Positions 28,722 through 38,590 of a DNA stretch of 64,000 nucleotides are shown piece after piece. Under the pieces are notes generated by a model. The model was not told where the DNA came from and did not search any database. It was given only the letters and a program-made list of their open reading frames with translations. This DNA is from Acinetobacter radioresistens DSM 6976 = NBRC 102413 = CIP 103788 (GTDB taxonomy: Bacteria; Pseudomonadota; Gammaproteobacteria; Pseudomonadales; Moraxellaceae). Location: the NCBI RefSeq assembly GCF_006757745.1, contig NZ_AP019740.1:620001-684000 (forward strand), written 5' to 3'. How positions within the stretch are numbered: position 1 is the first letter of the stretch; each line of letters starts with the position of its first letter. A program made the position numbers and the translations under genes.

Positions 28722-31331
28722 TTAATAAACATCACGGCGATAGCGGCCATTTTGGCGAAGATCATCCACACAGCACTCACCCAAAATATCGATCAGGGCC
28801 TGATCTACATCGCTTGCCATTCCGTTAATACTGCCGCAGACATAAATTACTGCGCCACGTTCAATCCAGCTTTTTAGCTCTTCGCTATGTTCACGTAAAA
28901 TATGGTGTACATACATACGCTGCTCCTGATCACGTGAAAAGGCCAGATCCAGACGTTGCAACATACCTGTAGTTTGCCAGGCTTCTAGGGTAGACTGATA
29001 GAAGTAGTCACAGTTGCGTTGGCGCTCACCAAAAATCAGCCAGTTTTGCGTATAGTCTTGGCGTACACGGCTGTGCAGCAGGCTCATCAGTCCTGCGATA
29101 CCTGTTCCATTACCAATACAGATAATTGGACGATTATCATCGATCAGATGGAAAGATTCATTGGTACGAATGCGTAGTGCCACCGGTGAGTGTAAGGGTA
29201 CATGCTTGGTCAGCCAGCCTGACCCCAAACCAAGACCATCTGCTCCTTCACACTGACGTACCACCAGACGCAAAACCTGCTGTGAAGGTATACTGGCAAT
29301 CGAATACTCGCGTGAAGGCAGGGCAGGTAACTGTTCCAGTAACTGATCAACGCTATTAAAGACTTCAACCGTTCCGGTCAGGTCACGATCCCATAAAGCC
29401 TCTGCAAGGCTCATATTTATTGAATTTACTTGCGTATTGCCATCCAGCTGATGCTGGTTCAGAAAGTCTTGAATACGTGCTTGGCTATTGCCCGGCTGTA
29501 TCTCGGCAATATCGCCCGCCTGCCAGATTACATCATGCTTGGCTTTCAGCTCGACATTATAGGCCGGACGACCCAAGCTGCCCGGATTAAGCAGCTCGCG
29601 CTTATCCAGTATCCACTGGTCAAATACTTTTTCAATATTCATGTTGCTTAAATCAAGCCGGGTAGCCCGAGCCAGGGCCTGATTCCAACGCTGAATATCT
29701 TCATTACTGCCATTATTAATTTCAATGACATCAAATAGGGGATGAGCACCAGAGCGTTTTAACCAGTGATTCACCTCATGCCCAAAGCTGCAATAACTGT
29801 CAGGATATTCCTGTGAACCCAAGGCCAGAACAGCATAGTTCAAGTGGCTTAAATCCAGATCACTCTTCATTAGCTTTTTAACAAAACCAGTGGCCAGATC
29901 TGGAGCTTCACCAGTACCGTAGGTACTCACTACAAATAATACATGCTCTGCCTGTTTAAGGTCAGCCTCATGCAGCTGCTGTATCGGTTTGACAGTAACC
30001 GGTTGTCGGGCTTCTTGTAAGCTGGTTGCAGTACGCCACGCCAGCTGTTCAGACATACCGGTTTGAGTAGCATAGGTAATGAGCCAGGATTTTGCATTCG
30101 GATCAATAGAATGAGCAGTACTGCTGTTACGTGCAGCCTGTGTCAGTTTTTTCTGCTTGCGGCGTTTTAAATACAGCATCCAGCCTGTAACAAAGAAGAG
30201 TGGCATGGCCAGTGCTGCCAGCATAACCAAAAACTGATAAACCGATCCAAAGAAACTGCCCCGGTGCACGGGTAACATGCTGCTCATGATTTTTTCATTC
30301 AGCTTTTTATCTTCATAAAGCTCAAGATTTTCAAGTTGAGACGTCCGATAATCGAAGACTGCTTTATTGCGGGCGCGCTCATGTTGAGGCACAGCATCTG
30401 TAAAGGACAGCTCAATTTTACCATCCGGTTTTTTAGGTAATGTCAGGGTCAGACTTGAATATTCACGTTCAATTTGTGCATTAAAGCCTGTCCAGGCTTG
30501 AGTCAGTGCCAATTGAACCTGTTCGGGAGGAAGGCCCTGACCACGCTTACGATCAGCTTCACAGTCACCTGTCTGCTGTCCACCGCTTCTACCGGTAGAC
30601 GCTTGCAATTCTTTTTCTTGCCCTCGTGGCTGGTTACCTCCCTGTAAAGCAGGCTGTTCACGTTCTACACCCAGTACCTTAAACATACCATTACGCCACC
30701 ACTCATATGACCAGAATAAGCCGGTACAGGCCAAAATCAGATAGAAGATCACTACCCAAGTCCCAACTACGGCATGCAAATCCCAGATAAAGTTGCGTCC
30801 CTTTAAGCGGGGTTTAATGAAAAACCACTGACGCCATGAATGTTTTTTGGGCCAGCGCAAATAGAGTCCGCTTAGCACAAAGAAAATCAGCATTAATGTA
30901 CAGGCACCGGTAATCTGTTTGCCGACCGGGCCTACTGTTAGATTACGGTGCAGCTGCTGAATAAACTGGAAAAACTTGCGTCCTTGAATTTCAGGTAGAA
31001 CTTCTGCGGTATAGGGGTTTACCATCATGTTATAACCGCGGCGCTCTCCTTTTTTCTCGATATTGACTGTAGAAGAAGCAGCTGGATCAGTGTCGACTGT
31101 AATACTGTTAATTTTAAGTTCAGGCGACTGCTGATGGAAATGTTGATACAGCTCGGCAGGTGTCAGCTTGTCACGTTGTTCGGCCTGAACTACATAACTG
31201 TCCTGATTAATCCATTTTAAGATTTGCTGTTCATAGGAGTAAATTGCTCCCGTTACTCCCATAATCGAGAGAATCAGCCCCGCAGTAATCCCCAGAAACC
31301 AGTGAACTTGGAAAAATGTTTTTTTAAACAT
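28722..31331 (-). CDS. PepSY-TM / flavodoxin / FAD-NADPH reductase fusion
   Basis: The 869-aa product joins three parts. A PepSY-type membrane region (about 1-400) has segments near 8-30, 150-170, 205-225 and 370-390. A flavodoxin domain (about 415-560) has ITYATQTGMSEQ, VSTYGTGEAPD and LGSQEYPDSY. A ferredoxin-NADP reductase half (about 570-869) has YSIASIPS, GNGTGIAGLMSL and the C-terminal YVCGSINGMA. Electrons would pass from NADPH through FAD and FMN to a membrane or periplasmic acceptor. It may serve sulfite reductase (next door, converging) or reduce ferric siderophores. The Fur-like box upstream favours an iron role. Start MFKKTFF at 31331 is preferred to the 12-residue longer frame; no clear ribosome-binding site was found. 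Confidence 0.87.
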   Translation of the reverse strand: MFKKTFFQVHWFLGITAGLILSIMGVTGAIYSYEQQILKWINQDSYVVQAEQRDKLTPAELYQHFHQQSPELKINSITVDTDPAASSTVNIEKKGERRGYNMMVNPYTAEVLPEIQGRKFFQFIQQLHRNLTVGPVGKQITGACTLMLIFFVLSGLYLRWPKKHSWRQWFFIKPRLKGRNFIWDLHAVVGTWVVIFYLILACTGLFWSYEWWRNGMFKVLGVEREQPALQGGNQPRGQEKELQASTGRSGGQQTGDCEADRKRGQGLPPEQVQLALTQAWTGFNAQIEREYSSLTLTLPKKPDGKIELSFTDAVPQHERARNKAVFDYRTSQLENLELYEDKKLNEKIMSSMLPVHRGSFFGSVYQFLVMLAALAMPLFFVTGWMLYLKRRKQKKLTQAARNSSTAHSIDPNAKSWLITYATQTGMSEQLAWRTATSLQEARQPVTVKPIQQLHEADLKQAEHVLFVVSTYGTGEAPDLATGFVKKLMKSDLDLSHLNYAVLALGSQEYPDSYCSFGHEVNHWLKRSGAHPLFDVIEINNGSNEDIQRWNQALARATRLDLSNMNIEKVFDQWILDKRELLNPGSLGRPAYNVELKAKHDVIWQAGDIAEIQPGNSQARIQDFLNQHQLDGNTQVNSINMSLAEALWDRDLTGTVEVFNSVDQLLEQLPALPSREYSIASIPSQQVLRLVVRQCEGADGLGLGSGWLTKHVPLHSPVALRIRTNESFHLIDDNRPIICIGNGTGIAGLMSLLHSRVRQDYTQNWLIFGERQRNCDYFYQSTLEAWQTTGMLQRLDLAFSRDQEQRMYVHHILREHSEELKSWIERGAVIYVCGSINGMASDVDQALIDILGECCVDDLRQNGRYRRDVY

Positions 31332-31415
31332 GTGCGTAGTGGAATTATCATGTGCCAAGAATGGCACCGATTATAAACAAAAATTAAGTAGATAAAATGG
31401 ATTTTGCGATTAATA

Positions 31416-31435
31416 GACATTCTCATTATCATTTA
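31416..31435 (-). promoter_or_regulatory. Candidate Fur box upstream of the PepSY-flavoreductase
   Basis: Read on the minus strand, AAATGATAATGAGAATGTC shares the first twelve bases GATAATGAGAAT with the strong Fur box GATAATGAGAATCATTATC, while the other half is degenerate. It stands about 85 bases before the start codon and overlaps a GATAAT that could be a -10 element. Fe-Fur repression would make the reductase iron-starvation-induced. Confidence 0.5.
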
Positions 31436-31450
31436 TTTTAAGTAATTTAT

Positions 31451-31479
31451 AAAAAACCTCCATAAGCAGGAGGTTTTTT
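31451..31479 (-). terminator. Terminator after the YcxB-like gene
   Basis: AAAAAACCTCC and GGAGGTTTTTT form an 11-bp stem with a 7-nt loop and a T run. It ends the minus-strand gene at 31500-32060 just before the Fur-like site of the next gene. Confidence 0.88.
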
Positions 31480-31499
31480 AACTCTGAATTTTAAAATAC

Positions 31500-32060
31500 T
31501 CAGATGGTTTTAGGTTCACCCACCGCTTCTTTGAGATGCTTGCGAATAACGGCAAAAGAGAAATTCTTGCTGTCCATACGCTTTGGCAGGATATATGCAC
31601 CTGGCTGATCTTTTACTTTAAAATTCATCAGAATAAAGTCCGGCGCATCATACCATTCATAAACATCTTTCCAGCCGATGGTTCCTACACCTTCCTGCAT
31701 ACCCATTTTCTGGCGCATAACAATGCCATGTGGCTGAACGCCCAAACGAATTCCCTTGATTTCCTGAACCGGAAATTCAGTCATTTTGCGCTTAACATAC
31801 CACTCCAGACCATATTTGCGTACCAGCAGGTAAAGCGCTACACCAACCAGAGCTACCCAGCAGAAAATGGTTGAGTAGTTTTTAAGAAAGATAATCCCCA
31901 AAATAGCCAGAACGGCAATTACGCCCATAATGGCCCAGGCTTTCATACCGATCTTGTTGGTACTACGCCAGATCAGCAACTGAACCTGACGCTGTTCGGC
32001 TTCTGAAACTTCGTAATTGACCGGCTGTAAAGTATAGCTATAAGTATTTTTCGCGTTCAT
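31500..32060 (-). CDS. Hypothetical membrane protein, YcxB-like
   Basis: The 186-aa product (start MNAKNTYSYTLQ at 32060, chosen over a frame 10 codons longer) has two adjacent membrane segments at about 42-62 and 66-85. A basic stretch KRKM follows, then a soluble C-terminal half with GTIGWKDVYEWYDAPDFILMNF and AYILPKRMD. This two-span plus beta-rich tail layout resembles YcxB-like proteins of unknown function. I am not sure of the family. It lies downstream of the FUSC gene on the same strand, 86 nt apart. Confidence 0.72.
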   Translation of the reverse strand: MNAKNTYSYTLQPVNYEVSEAEQRQVQLLIWRSTNKIGMKAWAIMGVIAVLAILGIIFLKNYSTIFCWVALVGVALYLLVRKYGLEWYVKRKMTEFPVQEIKGIRLGVQPHGIVMRQKMGMQEGVGTIGWKDVYEWYDAPDFILMNFKVKDQPGAYILPKRMDSKNFSFAVIRKHLKEAVGEPKTI

Positions 32061-32146
32061 AGTGCAAATAATGAATGGTAAACTCTTCAAAGTTTAGCAT
32101 TAATTCTGCCCGTTCAGGGAGTATATTGTGCCAATTTAAGACTGAA

Positions 32147-34318
32147 TTACAAGGAAGCCAATTCGGTCGCAGCATTATCCTGCTCATTGCTAAGGCTTTG
32201 CTTGAGCGTACTGAGCTGTTGCAAAATACTGAGCATTAGTGAAAGTTGTTGCAGAATAATCAGAGACTTTTGATCTTCTTCATGATTTTGTCTGAGACGT
32301 TCGCGAGTTGCAATGAGTATATTCTGGGCACTCAGGTCTGGTGTCTCATCACGTAACAGAGCGCCGCGTATGTCATCTAAAGCCTGATCTAGCAGTTTAA
32401 GAATCTCTTGGTCTTTTACCTGTTCCCGATGAGCACCTAATGCTGCGATGTAACTTAAAAAGGTATGGCTCAGACATAAAAATTCGAATGCCCGACTTTT
32501 CTGTAACGGATCAAAATCGGGTTCAGTTGCCAAGGTAGAAATGAGAGATGCCATTTCAGCATCGGTATTGTGCGCGCTACGGCGAACAATCCGATAGGTT
32601 AAACCATTGTTACGGCCCTCATGATATTGCTGAACGACTTCATTTAAATAGTCGCACTGTGCACTGAGTGCTCGCTGAATACTGCGTGGCAATCGGCGAA
32701 ATTTCCAGTCAGGCCAGATAAAGCTGACACCGAACCATGCCAGCGCGCAGCCGATTAGGGTATCTATCATACGCGGTAAGGCGGCGGTAAATCCCATTCC
32801 GTCCAAGTTGAAGTTGATAAGGGCTAAGATGGTAATGAATGCAGTAGCTTGGGCATATTGTTTACTGCGCAGCTCAAAAAACAGAACGCCGCTTAATACC
32901 AGTAAACAAAGCTGGCCTTCTATTGAAGGTACAAAATATAAAATGGCATATCCAATAATAATACCGACCAGTGTACCTACAATACGCAAACGTAAGCGGC
33001 GCTTGGTAGCATTAAAGTTGGGCTGGCTTACAAATAGGGCGGTGAGCAAAATCCAGTAACCATATTGAATATTGGTGAGTTGTACGAACACATACCCTAT
33101 AAACAGTACAATTGATAAACGCACAGCATGGCGAAACAGGACAGATTCTGGTGTCAGATGCTGCTTGATACGAATTACAATATCATCCCAGCCTTTTAAA
33201 TCATCATCTTTAAGCTGGTTTTCAAGGTATCTGCTTCTTTCAACTACATAACGTTCAGTTTCAACATTACGCAGCTGGGCATCAATCGATTTTAGGTTGC
33301 GATACAAGGCAAACAGTGCATTTACCCAAACCTGATCATAATACTGTTCGTCCCGCAGCTTCTCTAATGAAATACGCAGGTTTTCAAATGCATGCTTGAA
33401 GCGGCGGTTATGCTGGTACGTCGTCCGCTTTAAAATACTTTCACCCAAGTCTTTACAGGCCTTGCCCTGAATAGTGAGAATGCGCTGAAAACGAAACAAG
33501 ATGTCACTATGTTCAAAGATTTTCGCAAGTTTCTGATAGTCAATATGAGCTGAGTCAACCCGCTCATGAATATCTTGGGCCGCAAAATAATAGTGCAGAC
33601 TGCGACGGGTATCACGTTGACCCCGGTCACCTTTTAATCGGGTGAGCAGGGCAGTTTTCATTTCATTGAAAATACCCACAAGCTTGCCGTTTTCAAGTGA
33701 CAGGTCAATCATACTTTGCTGATAGCTGTCGGATGTCATATCAACATCAAACAGGGCAGATTTGGCAAACAGGAAATCACCCAATGCCGAATAGCATTGG
33801 GAAAGTTTATCCTGTACCTGACGTACTGGAAACAGCAGGAAACTGATGGTGGAAATCACTCCATACCAGACTGCGCCTGCGACCAAGAGCAAAGGCTGGT
33901 TATACCAGTGATCAAACAGGTGTACTCCCAGCATTGAGTAAACTGAAATAACCAGACAGCCATATGAAATAGTGGCATAACGCCGGCCCAGAGAACCGAG
34001 CAATATCCAGCCAATACAGGAAATGATCAGCCCGATTGCAAACAGGACTGGATAGGGAAACAGAAACTGGATGGAAGCAGCCGTGATAAAGAACCCGATA
34101 TAGGTATAGACCAGATTCATAATCCTGACTGAAAAACGGTCATCAATATCACTTAGTGCAGCCGCGACTACACCTAAAGTTAAAGGAATGGTCGCCAGTT
34201 GCTGACCCAGCAGATAAGGCACAAATGCGGTTGCAGTAAAGGCAATAATCATGCGCACGTTATACATGAAGGACGTATTGTACGTGGCCTGCTGAACACG
34301 GGTAAGCCAAGCTTTCAA
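32147..34318 (-). CDS. FUSC-family inner-membrane protein (YccS/aromatic-acid exporter type)
   Basis: The 723-aa product has the duplicated FUSC layout: about six membrane segments at 20-165, a long soluble helical region at about 170-385, a second set of about five to six segments at 390-530, and a helical C-terminal domain. This matches the YccS/YhfK family and is related to AaeB, an exporter of aromatic carboxylic acids. No AaeA-like membrane fusion partner is adjacent. The substrate is unknown. The gene is divergent from the Bcr/CflA transporter across a 138-nt gap. Confidence 0.87.
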   Translation of the reverse strand: MKAWLTRVQQATYNTSFMYNVRMIIAFTATAFVPYLLGQQLATIPLTLGVVAAALSDIDDRFSVRIMNLVYTYIGFFITAASIQFLFPYPVLFAIGLIISCIGWILLGSLGRRYATISYGCLVISVYSMLGVHLFDHWYNQPLLLVAGAVWYGVISTISFLLFPVRQVQDKLSQCYSALGDFLFAKSALFDVDMTSDSYQQSMIDLSLENGKLVGIFNEMKTALLTRLKGDRGQRDTRRSLHYYFAAQDIHERVDSAHIDYQKLAKIFEHSDILFRFQRILTIQGKACKDLGESILKRTTYQHNRRFKHAFENLRISLEKLRDEQYYDQVWVNALFALYRNLKSIDAQLRNVETERYVVERSRYLENQLKDDDLKGWDDIVIRIKQHLTPESVLFRHAVRLSIVLFIGYVFVQLTNIQYGYWILLTALFVSQPNFNATKRRLRLRIVGTLVGIIIGYAILYFVPSIEGQLCLLVLSGVLFFELRSKQYAQATAFITILALINFNLDGMGFTAALPRMIDTLIGCALAWFGVSFIWPDWKFRRLPRSIQRALSAQCDYLNEVVQQYHEGRNNGLTYRIVRRSAHNTDAEMASLISTLATEPDFDPLQKSRAFEFLCLSHTFLSYIAALGAHREQVKDQEILKLLDQALDDIRGALLRDETPDLSAQNILIATRERLRQNHEEDQKSLIILQQLSLMLSILQQLSTLKQSLSNEQDNAATELASL

Positions 34319-34456
34319 TCGACACCTTTTTAAGAACAGGTTGTATAAAAATTATTCAAAGGCACTGCATAATGTGAAACTTCACGAATCACTATGACAA
34401 ATCATACTATGGAGCGTGTAAGCTTGTCTTTAATCTTATAAATTCATCAATCATCT

Positions 34457-35665
34457 ATGGACCTATCCAAGGATAATAGCCGTTCGCACTACAGCTTGCC
34501 GTGGCTGATGCTGCTGGCCTCGCTGACTGCTTTAGGCCCGCTTTCGATCGACATGTATCTGCCGGCTTTACCCGGCATGGCAGAGGAATTTGGCGTCAGT
34601 ACACAAATGGTGGCCAATACCTTGCCAGCCTATTTCTTGGGACTTGCTGTCGGGCAGTTGATTTATGGTCCGGTCAGTGACCGTATTGGACGGAAAAAAC
34701 CTCTCTATTTTGGTTTGCTTCTGTACGTCGTGGCCAGTCTGCTATGTGCATTCGCTACCAGTGAATGGAGCCTGATTTTCAGCCGAATATTACAGGCCCT
34801 AGGCGGATGTGTGGGTGTTGTGATTGCCCGTGCTGCAATCCGTGACCGGCTGGATGTTCAAGCTTCTGCACAGGCTTTTGCCAGTATGATGATTGTGATG
34901 GGAATCGCACCTGTCATGGCACCGGCCTTAGGCGCCTGGCTCCTCATCTATTTTGAATGGCATGCTATTTTCGTTGCCTTAGCTCTGATTGGGATAATTT
35001 GCTGTATTTGTGTCGCCTTGTTTTTTAAGGAAACCCTGCAACCTGAACGTCGTTTAAAGTTAAGTGCGAGACAGGTGCTCAGTTTATATAAAACAATTTT
35101 TCAGGATAAAAGTTTTCGTGGTCCGATGGTGATTGGCTGTTTTACTGGCGCAGTACTGTTTTGCTATATCAGTTCAGCTGCATCCGTCCTGATTGATCAA
35201 TATCATCTAAGTCAGCAGCATTTTGCCTATGCTTTCGGATTTAATGCCGTAGGGATTACCCTATTTTCATCCATTAATAAACGCTTGGCCCGAAATATGT
35301 CGATCATACAGCGTTTAAAGCTTGGTGGAATTCTCCAGTTAATGGGTGTTTTTATTCTGCTTGGTGCAGGACTGTATGACGATACTGCACTTGCTATTGT
35401 GATGTCAGGTCTGTTTCTGGCTGTCTCGGGTATTGGTTTTACCGGACCAAATGCAATGGCCTTGGCGATGGCCGAGCAGGGCAGTCGCGCCGGTACAGCC
35501 AGCGCAATCATGGGGAGTATGCAATTTGCCTGTGGCCTGCTTGGCGGATTAATCCTGAATTTTCTGTTCTGGAGCCCCCTGCTAAATATGGCACTGGTAA
35601 TGCTGTTCTTTATCGTAATTGGTGTGGCCAGTATATTTAAAAGCAGAAACTCTCTAGCTCTTTAA
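34457..35665 (+). CDS. Bcr/CflA-family multidrug efflux MFS transporter
   Basis: The 402-aa product has twelve membrane segments. Its first segment, LTALGPLSIDMYLPALPGMAEEF, is the hallmark of the Bcr/CflA (DHA1) subfamily. Others are GPVSDRIGRKKPLYFGL (about 75-91) and the motif-C-like RILQALGGCVGVVIARAAIRD (about 112-132). Members use the proton gradient to expel drugs such as bicyclomycin, chloramphenicol or sulfonamides. Which substrate applies here cannot be judged. Confidence 0.9.
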   Translation: MDLSKDNSRSHYSLPWLMLLASLTALGPLSIDMYLPALPGMAEEFGVSTQMVANTLPAYFLGLAVGQLIYGPVSDRIGRKKPLYFGLLLYVVASLLCAFATSEWSLIFSRILQALGGCVGVVIARAAIRDRLDVQASAQAFASMMIVMGIAPVMAPALGAWLLIYFEWHAIFVALALIGIICCICVALFFKETLQPERRLKLSARQVLSLYKTIFQDKSFRGPMVIGCFTGAVLFCYISSAASVLIDQYHLSQQHFAYAFGFNAVGITLFSSINKRLARNMSIIQRLKLGGILQLMGVFILLGAGLYDDTALAIVMSGLFLAVSGIGFTGPNAMALAMAEQGSRAGTASAIMGSMQFACGLLGGLILNFLFWSPLLNMALVMLFFIVIGVASIFKSRNSLAL

Positions 35666-35709
35666 GGATTAAAGTTAAAGGCATCTATATATAAAAGATC
35701 TCTTGTGGT

Positions 35710-36414
35710 TTAATCCAGAAAAACTGCAAAATTTTTTACCGGTTCGCGTGGAGTAATAAACGTATTAACCAGTGCTTCTGGGTCGGCGTAGCCTAGCGCA
35801 ACTGCGCAAACCAGTTCTTCATCTTCCGCAGCGCCCAGAATTTCTAAAACCAGAGGATGAAAATGATTCCAGACAGCTTGCGGGCAAGTATCTAAACCGC
35901 GAGCTTTAGCGGCAACCATCACATTCTGGATCATCATGGAAATATCCATCTTCGACCCGATTCCCATAATTTTGTTAACGGTAAAAAACAGACCAACTGG
36001 TGCATCGAATAGTTTGAAATTACGTAACTGCTGCTCAGCCATTTTTTCTTTTTCTCCTTTTTGAATGCCTAGCAAACCATATAGTCCCCAGCCATTCTCA
36101 CGACGCCGGTCAATAAAAGGGGAAATCCAGGTAGAGGGATAGTAGGCAAAAGTTTCTTTATATTGTGCTGCCAGTTCTGGATGTTGACTGCTTTCAATCT
36201 GAGCCTGACATACGGCTTCAACTAGAGCATCACGCTTTTGGCCATAAACAACATATACTTTCCAAGGCTGAGTGTTGGTACCGGAAGGCGCATAGCTGGC
36301 TACTGAAAGAATATCCCGAATCAGTTTTAGGTCTACTGGAGTGGATAAAAATGCGCGGACTGAATGACGGGAGGTGATGGCTTCATCGACATGGCGAACT
36401 TGCTCAGGGTTCAT
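35710..36414 (-). CDS. Nitroreductase family protein
   Basis: The product is an FMN-binding nitroreductase-fold enzyme that would reduce nitro groups or quinone-like compounds with NAD(P)H. Key parts are SRHSVRAF (about 15-22, FMN phosphate contact), YAPSGTNTQPWKVYVV (about 41-56), and the C-terminal GYADPEALVNTFITPREPV. With start MNPEQVRHVDEA at 36414 it has 234 residues, near the family norm. The frame extends to 36462 with a poorly conserved 16-residue lead, and the ribosome-binding site does not settle the matter. Confidence 0.87.
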   Translation of the reverse strand: MNPEQVRHVDEAITSRHSVRAFLSTPVDLKLIRDILSVASYAPSGTNTQPWKVYVVYGQKRDALVEAVCQAQIESSQHPELAAQYKETFAYYPSTWISPFIDRRRENGWGLYGLLGIQKGEKEKMAEQQLRNFKLFDAPVGLFFTVNKIMGIGSKMDISMMIQNVMVAAKARGLDTCPQAVWNHFHPLVLEILGAAEDEELVCAVALGYADPEALVNTFITPREPVKNFAVFLD

Positions 36415-36462
36415 AAAAATACCGGGTTCAGGCTGATTTATAGTTACTTCTACTATATACAA

Positions 36463-36800
36463 TAGTCTTATAAATAAAATAATAGCTTTATATACCGGTT
36501 TATAACCTTAAGAATAATAAGGTATTTGTGTTTTATATCACGAAAAACGATCGTAAATTTAAAAATAGACGTTAAAACTGATTTTAATAACAAAGAGAAC
36601 TTGTTACATTAGCCCTAAATAATACACATTATGTTACTAACAACGGAATTTTAGCGTTTTTATTTTAATTTTTGTAAGCATTTAAGTGCAGTACTTTTAA
36701 AAGAGTTTGGCAGTACTTAAGGAATAGCATAATTGAACTTGCAGGCTGACCTGGCCAACCTTGCACGGATGCGGACATAATAATATTTCTGGAGATTAGG
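36463..36800. other. AT-rich divergent promoter region of nitroreductase and porin
   Basis: This 338-base gap holds no supportable ORF. The right end carries the porin ribosome-binding site (GGAGATTAGG before ATG 36801). The distance suggests a long leader and regulated expression of the porin, but I could not pick a clear promoter. Confidence 0.5.
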
Positions 36801-38141
36801 ATGAGCAAAGTATCTAGCCGAAAAGCTTTTCTGCCACAGGGACTCGCGGTTGCAGTTGCTGCACTGATGATGAACTCGGCACATGCCATGACAGAACAAC
36901 AAGAGCTTCAACAGCTTCGTGCTGAGGTTAAAGAACTCAAAGCATTGATTCACCAGCATTTACCTCAAGCTTCCAATCAGGGACAAAATACTGTAGCAAG
37001 TTCTTCAGCACTGCAAGCTACACCTCAAGTTGTACCTTTATCTCAGCAGTCTGGTAATAATGCCAGCCCGCCGGCACCTGCTACGCCTGCAACCGGTTTA
37101 ACAGCCCGCACAGCAAATGGGGCGGAAGTTAAGCTTTACGGTTTTGTCCGTGGTGATGCAGCTTATCAGTTTGAAGGTGGAAGAGGGATCTTTAACCGCA
37201 TTAATACAGTAACTCTGGACAATGCGTCAGATAAGGAAGCCACTGAAGATCGGTTTGATGCAACTGCGACTACTACACGTATCGGAGTGGATTTTAAAAC
37301 TCCAATCCAGGGTGCAGATATTGGGGGTAAAGTTGAAGTCGATTTCCGTGGTGGAAGCAACAATGACACAGTACGTATTCGTCATGCCTACCTGACTTAT
37401 AATGACTGGCTGTTTGGTCAGACTACTTCTTCATTCCTTTCTTCTGAAACCACACCAGAAATGTTGGACTTTAATGCACCGCTTGGTATCGGAACCTACC
37501 GTACTCCAATGGTACGTTATAGCCATACTCTAGATGCCAATACCCGCTACTTCCTGGGTCTGGAAAAAGGTAATGATGATAACCGTCTGCCAGCAGCTAC
37601 TGCTAAAATTAACCATAAATTTGCTGATGGTGCAGGCGTAGTAACTGGTCGTGCGCTGTTACAGGAAGTGCGCGCGAGAGCTTTAAATAGCACAACAAAT
37701 CAACCAGCGCCTTATTTCGATGAAACAGAATTAGGCTGGGGTCTGGCAGTGGGTGCCAACTTTAAACCAACTGACCAGTTAACCTTAAATGCTGATTATT
37801 CTCATGTTAAGGGTGATGACAAGTTCCTGCTTTACACAGAAAACCGTTATACCCCTGAGGGCGATGGTATTGAGCTGAATGAATTTAATGCTGTGTCTTT
37901 AGGCGCGACCTACAAGTTCACACCGCAGTGGCGTAGTACCTTGGGCTACGGCGCAATATTCTATGATGATGCAACTGGCTCGCAAAATGATCAGCTACAA
38001 CAAGGCTGGTTAAACGTAATGTTTAATCCGGTTAAACCAATCACTTTTGGTGCTGAATATGTGTATGGTGAGCGTGAAACCGCTGCCGGTGTAAAAGGTA
38101 AAGATAATCGCATTGGCATGATGGCTAAATACGATTTCTAA
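36801..38141 (+). CDS. DcaP-like outer-membrane porin
   Basis: The 446-aa product has a signal peptide (about 1-29, cleavage after SAHA). A short coiled coil follows (about 30-58, QQELQQLRAEVKELKALI), then a Pro/Ala/Gln-rich linker (about 60-105). The beta-barrel begins at VKLYGFVRGDAAYQF and ends MMAKYDF with a terminal Phe. This order is that of Acinetobacter DcaP, a trimeric porin for dicarboxylates and similar negatively charged solutes. The coiled coil would sit in the periplasm and help trimer formation. AGGAGATTAGG is not needed to choose the start but supports it. A terminator follows. Confidence 0.88.
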   Translation: MSKVSSRKAFLPQGLAVAVAALMMNSAHAMTEQQELQQLRAEVKELKALIHQHLPQASNQGQNTVASSSALQATPQVVPLSQQSGNNASPPAPATPATGLTARTANGAEVKLYGFVRGDAAYQFEGGRGIFNRINTVTLDNASDKEATEDRFDATATTTRIGVDFKTPIQGADIGGKVEVDFRGGSNNDTVRIRHAYLTYNDWLFGQTTSSFLSSETTPEMLDFNAPLGIGTYRTPMVRYSHTLDANTRYFLGLEKGNDDNRLPAATAKINHKFADGAGVVTGRALLQEVRARALNSTTNQPAPYFDETELGWGLAVGANFKPTDQLTLNADYSHVKGDDKFLLYTENRYTPEGDGIELNEFNAVSLGATYKFTPQWRSTLGYGAIFYDDATGSQNDQLQQGWLNVMFNPVKPITFGAEYVYGERETAAGVKGKDNRIGMMAKYDF

Positions 38142-38157
38142 ATCATTGTAAATAAAC

Positions 38158-38188
38158 TAAAAACTGAGGCACATGCCTCAGTTTTTTT
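38158..38188 (+). terminator. Terminator after the porin gene
   Basis: AAACTGAGGC and GCCTCAGTTT form a perfect 10-bp stem with a 4-nt loop, followed by a T run. Confidence 0.93.
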
Positions 38189-38419
38189 ATATTCAAATAA
38201 GAATTTTTCTTATATTTTCGACTAATTCAAATAAAAATGAAGTAAAAAGGTCAGACTAAGGTCGTAGATAAATTTGCAATCCCCCCAAGACATCCCTTAA
38301 AAAAAACTGCATAATCAGAAAATTTTTTAATCTGTACACCCAAGATAATTTAACTTCCATCGAGTCAACTTCTAGGTAGTATTCTATAGAAGAACTCATT
38401 CAACAGTTTGGAGCTTATA
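38189..38419. other. Intergenic stretch, nothing recognised
   Basis: The gap between the porin terminator and the small ORF at 38420 is AT-rich with several A and T runs. No hairpin, tRNA or ORF with a ribosome-binding site was seen. Confidence 0.5.
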
Positions 38420-38590
38420 ATGAGTTTATCTCTCAGTATTAAGCCTGTTCAGCAGTTTCAACATGTATTTACCCATACATTAAAGTTGCTGTGTTTTGCA
38501 TCCCGGATGGGGGTCCAAATGCAAAGGCCATGTTTCTTCAATATAAGGCAAGATGTAATACAGTCGAGTTTTGATACTTTCCGTTCTTAG
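38420..38590 (+). CDS. Possible 56-aa small protein upstream of gltS
   Basis: The ORF starts MSLSLSIKPVQQFQHVF and has GGAG 6 nt before the ATG, a good ribosome-binding site. The product is basic, has two Cys and no clear membrane span, and matches nothing I know. The frame could be chance, since codon use is not distinctive. It lies 151 nt before gltS and might be part of its leader. Confidence 0.3.
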   Translation: MSLSLSIKPVQQFQHVFTHTLKLLCFASRMGVQMQRPCFFNIRQDVIQSSFDTFRS

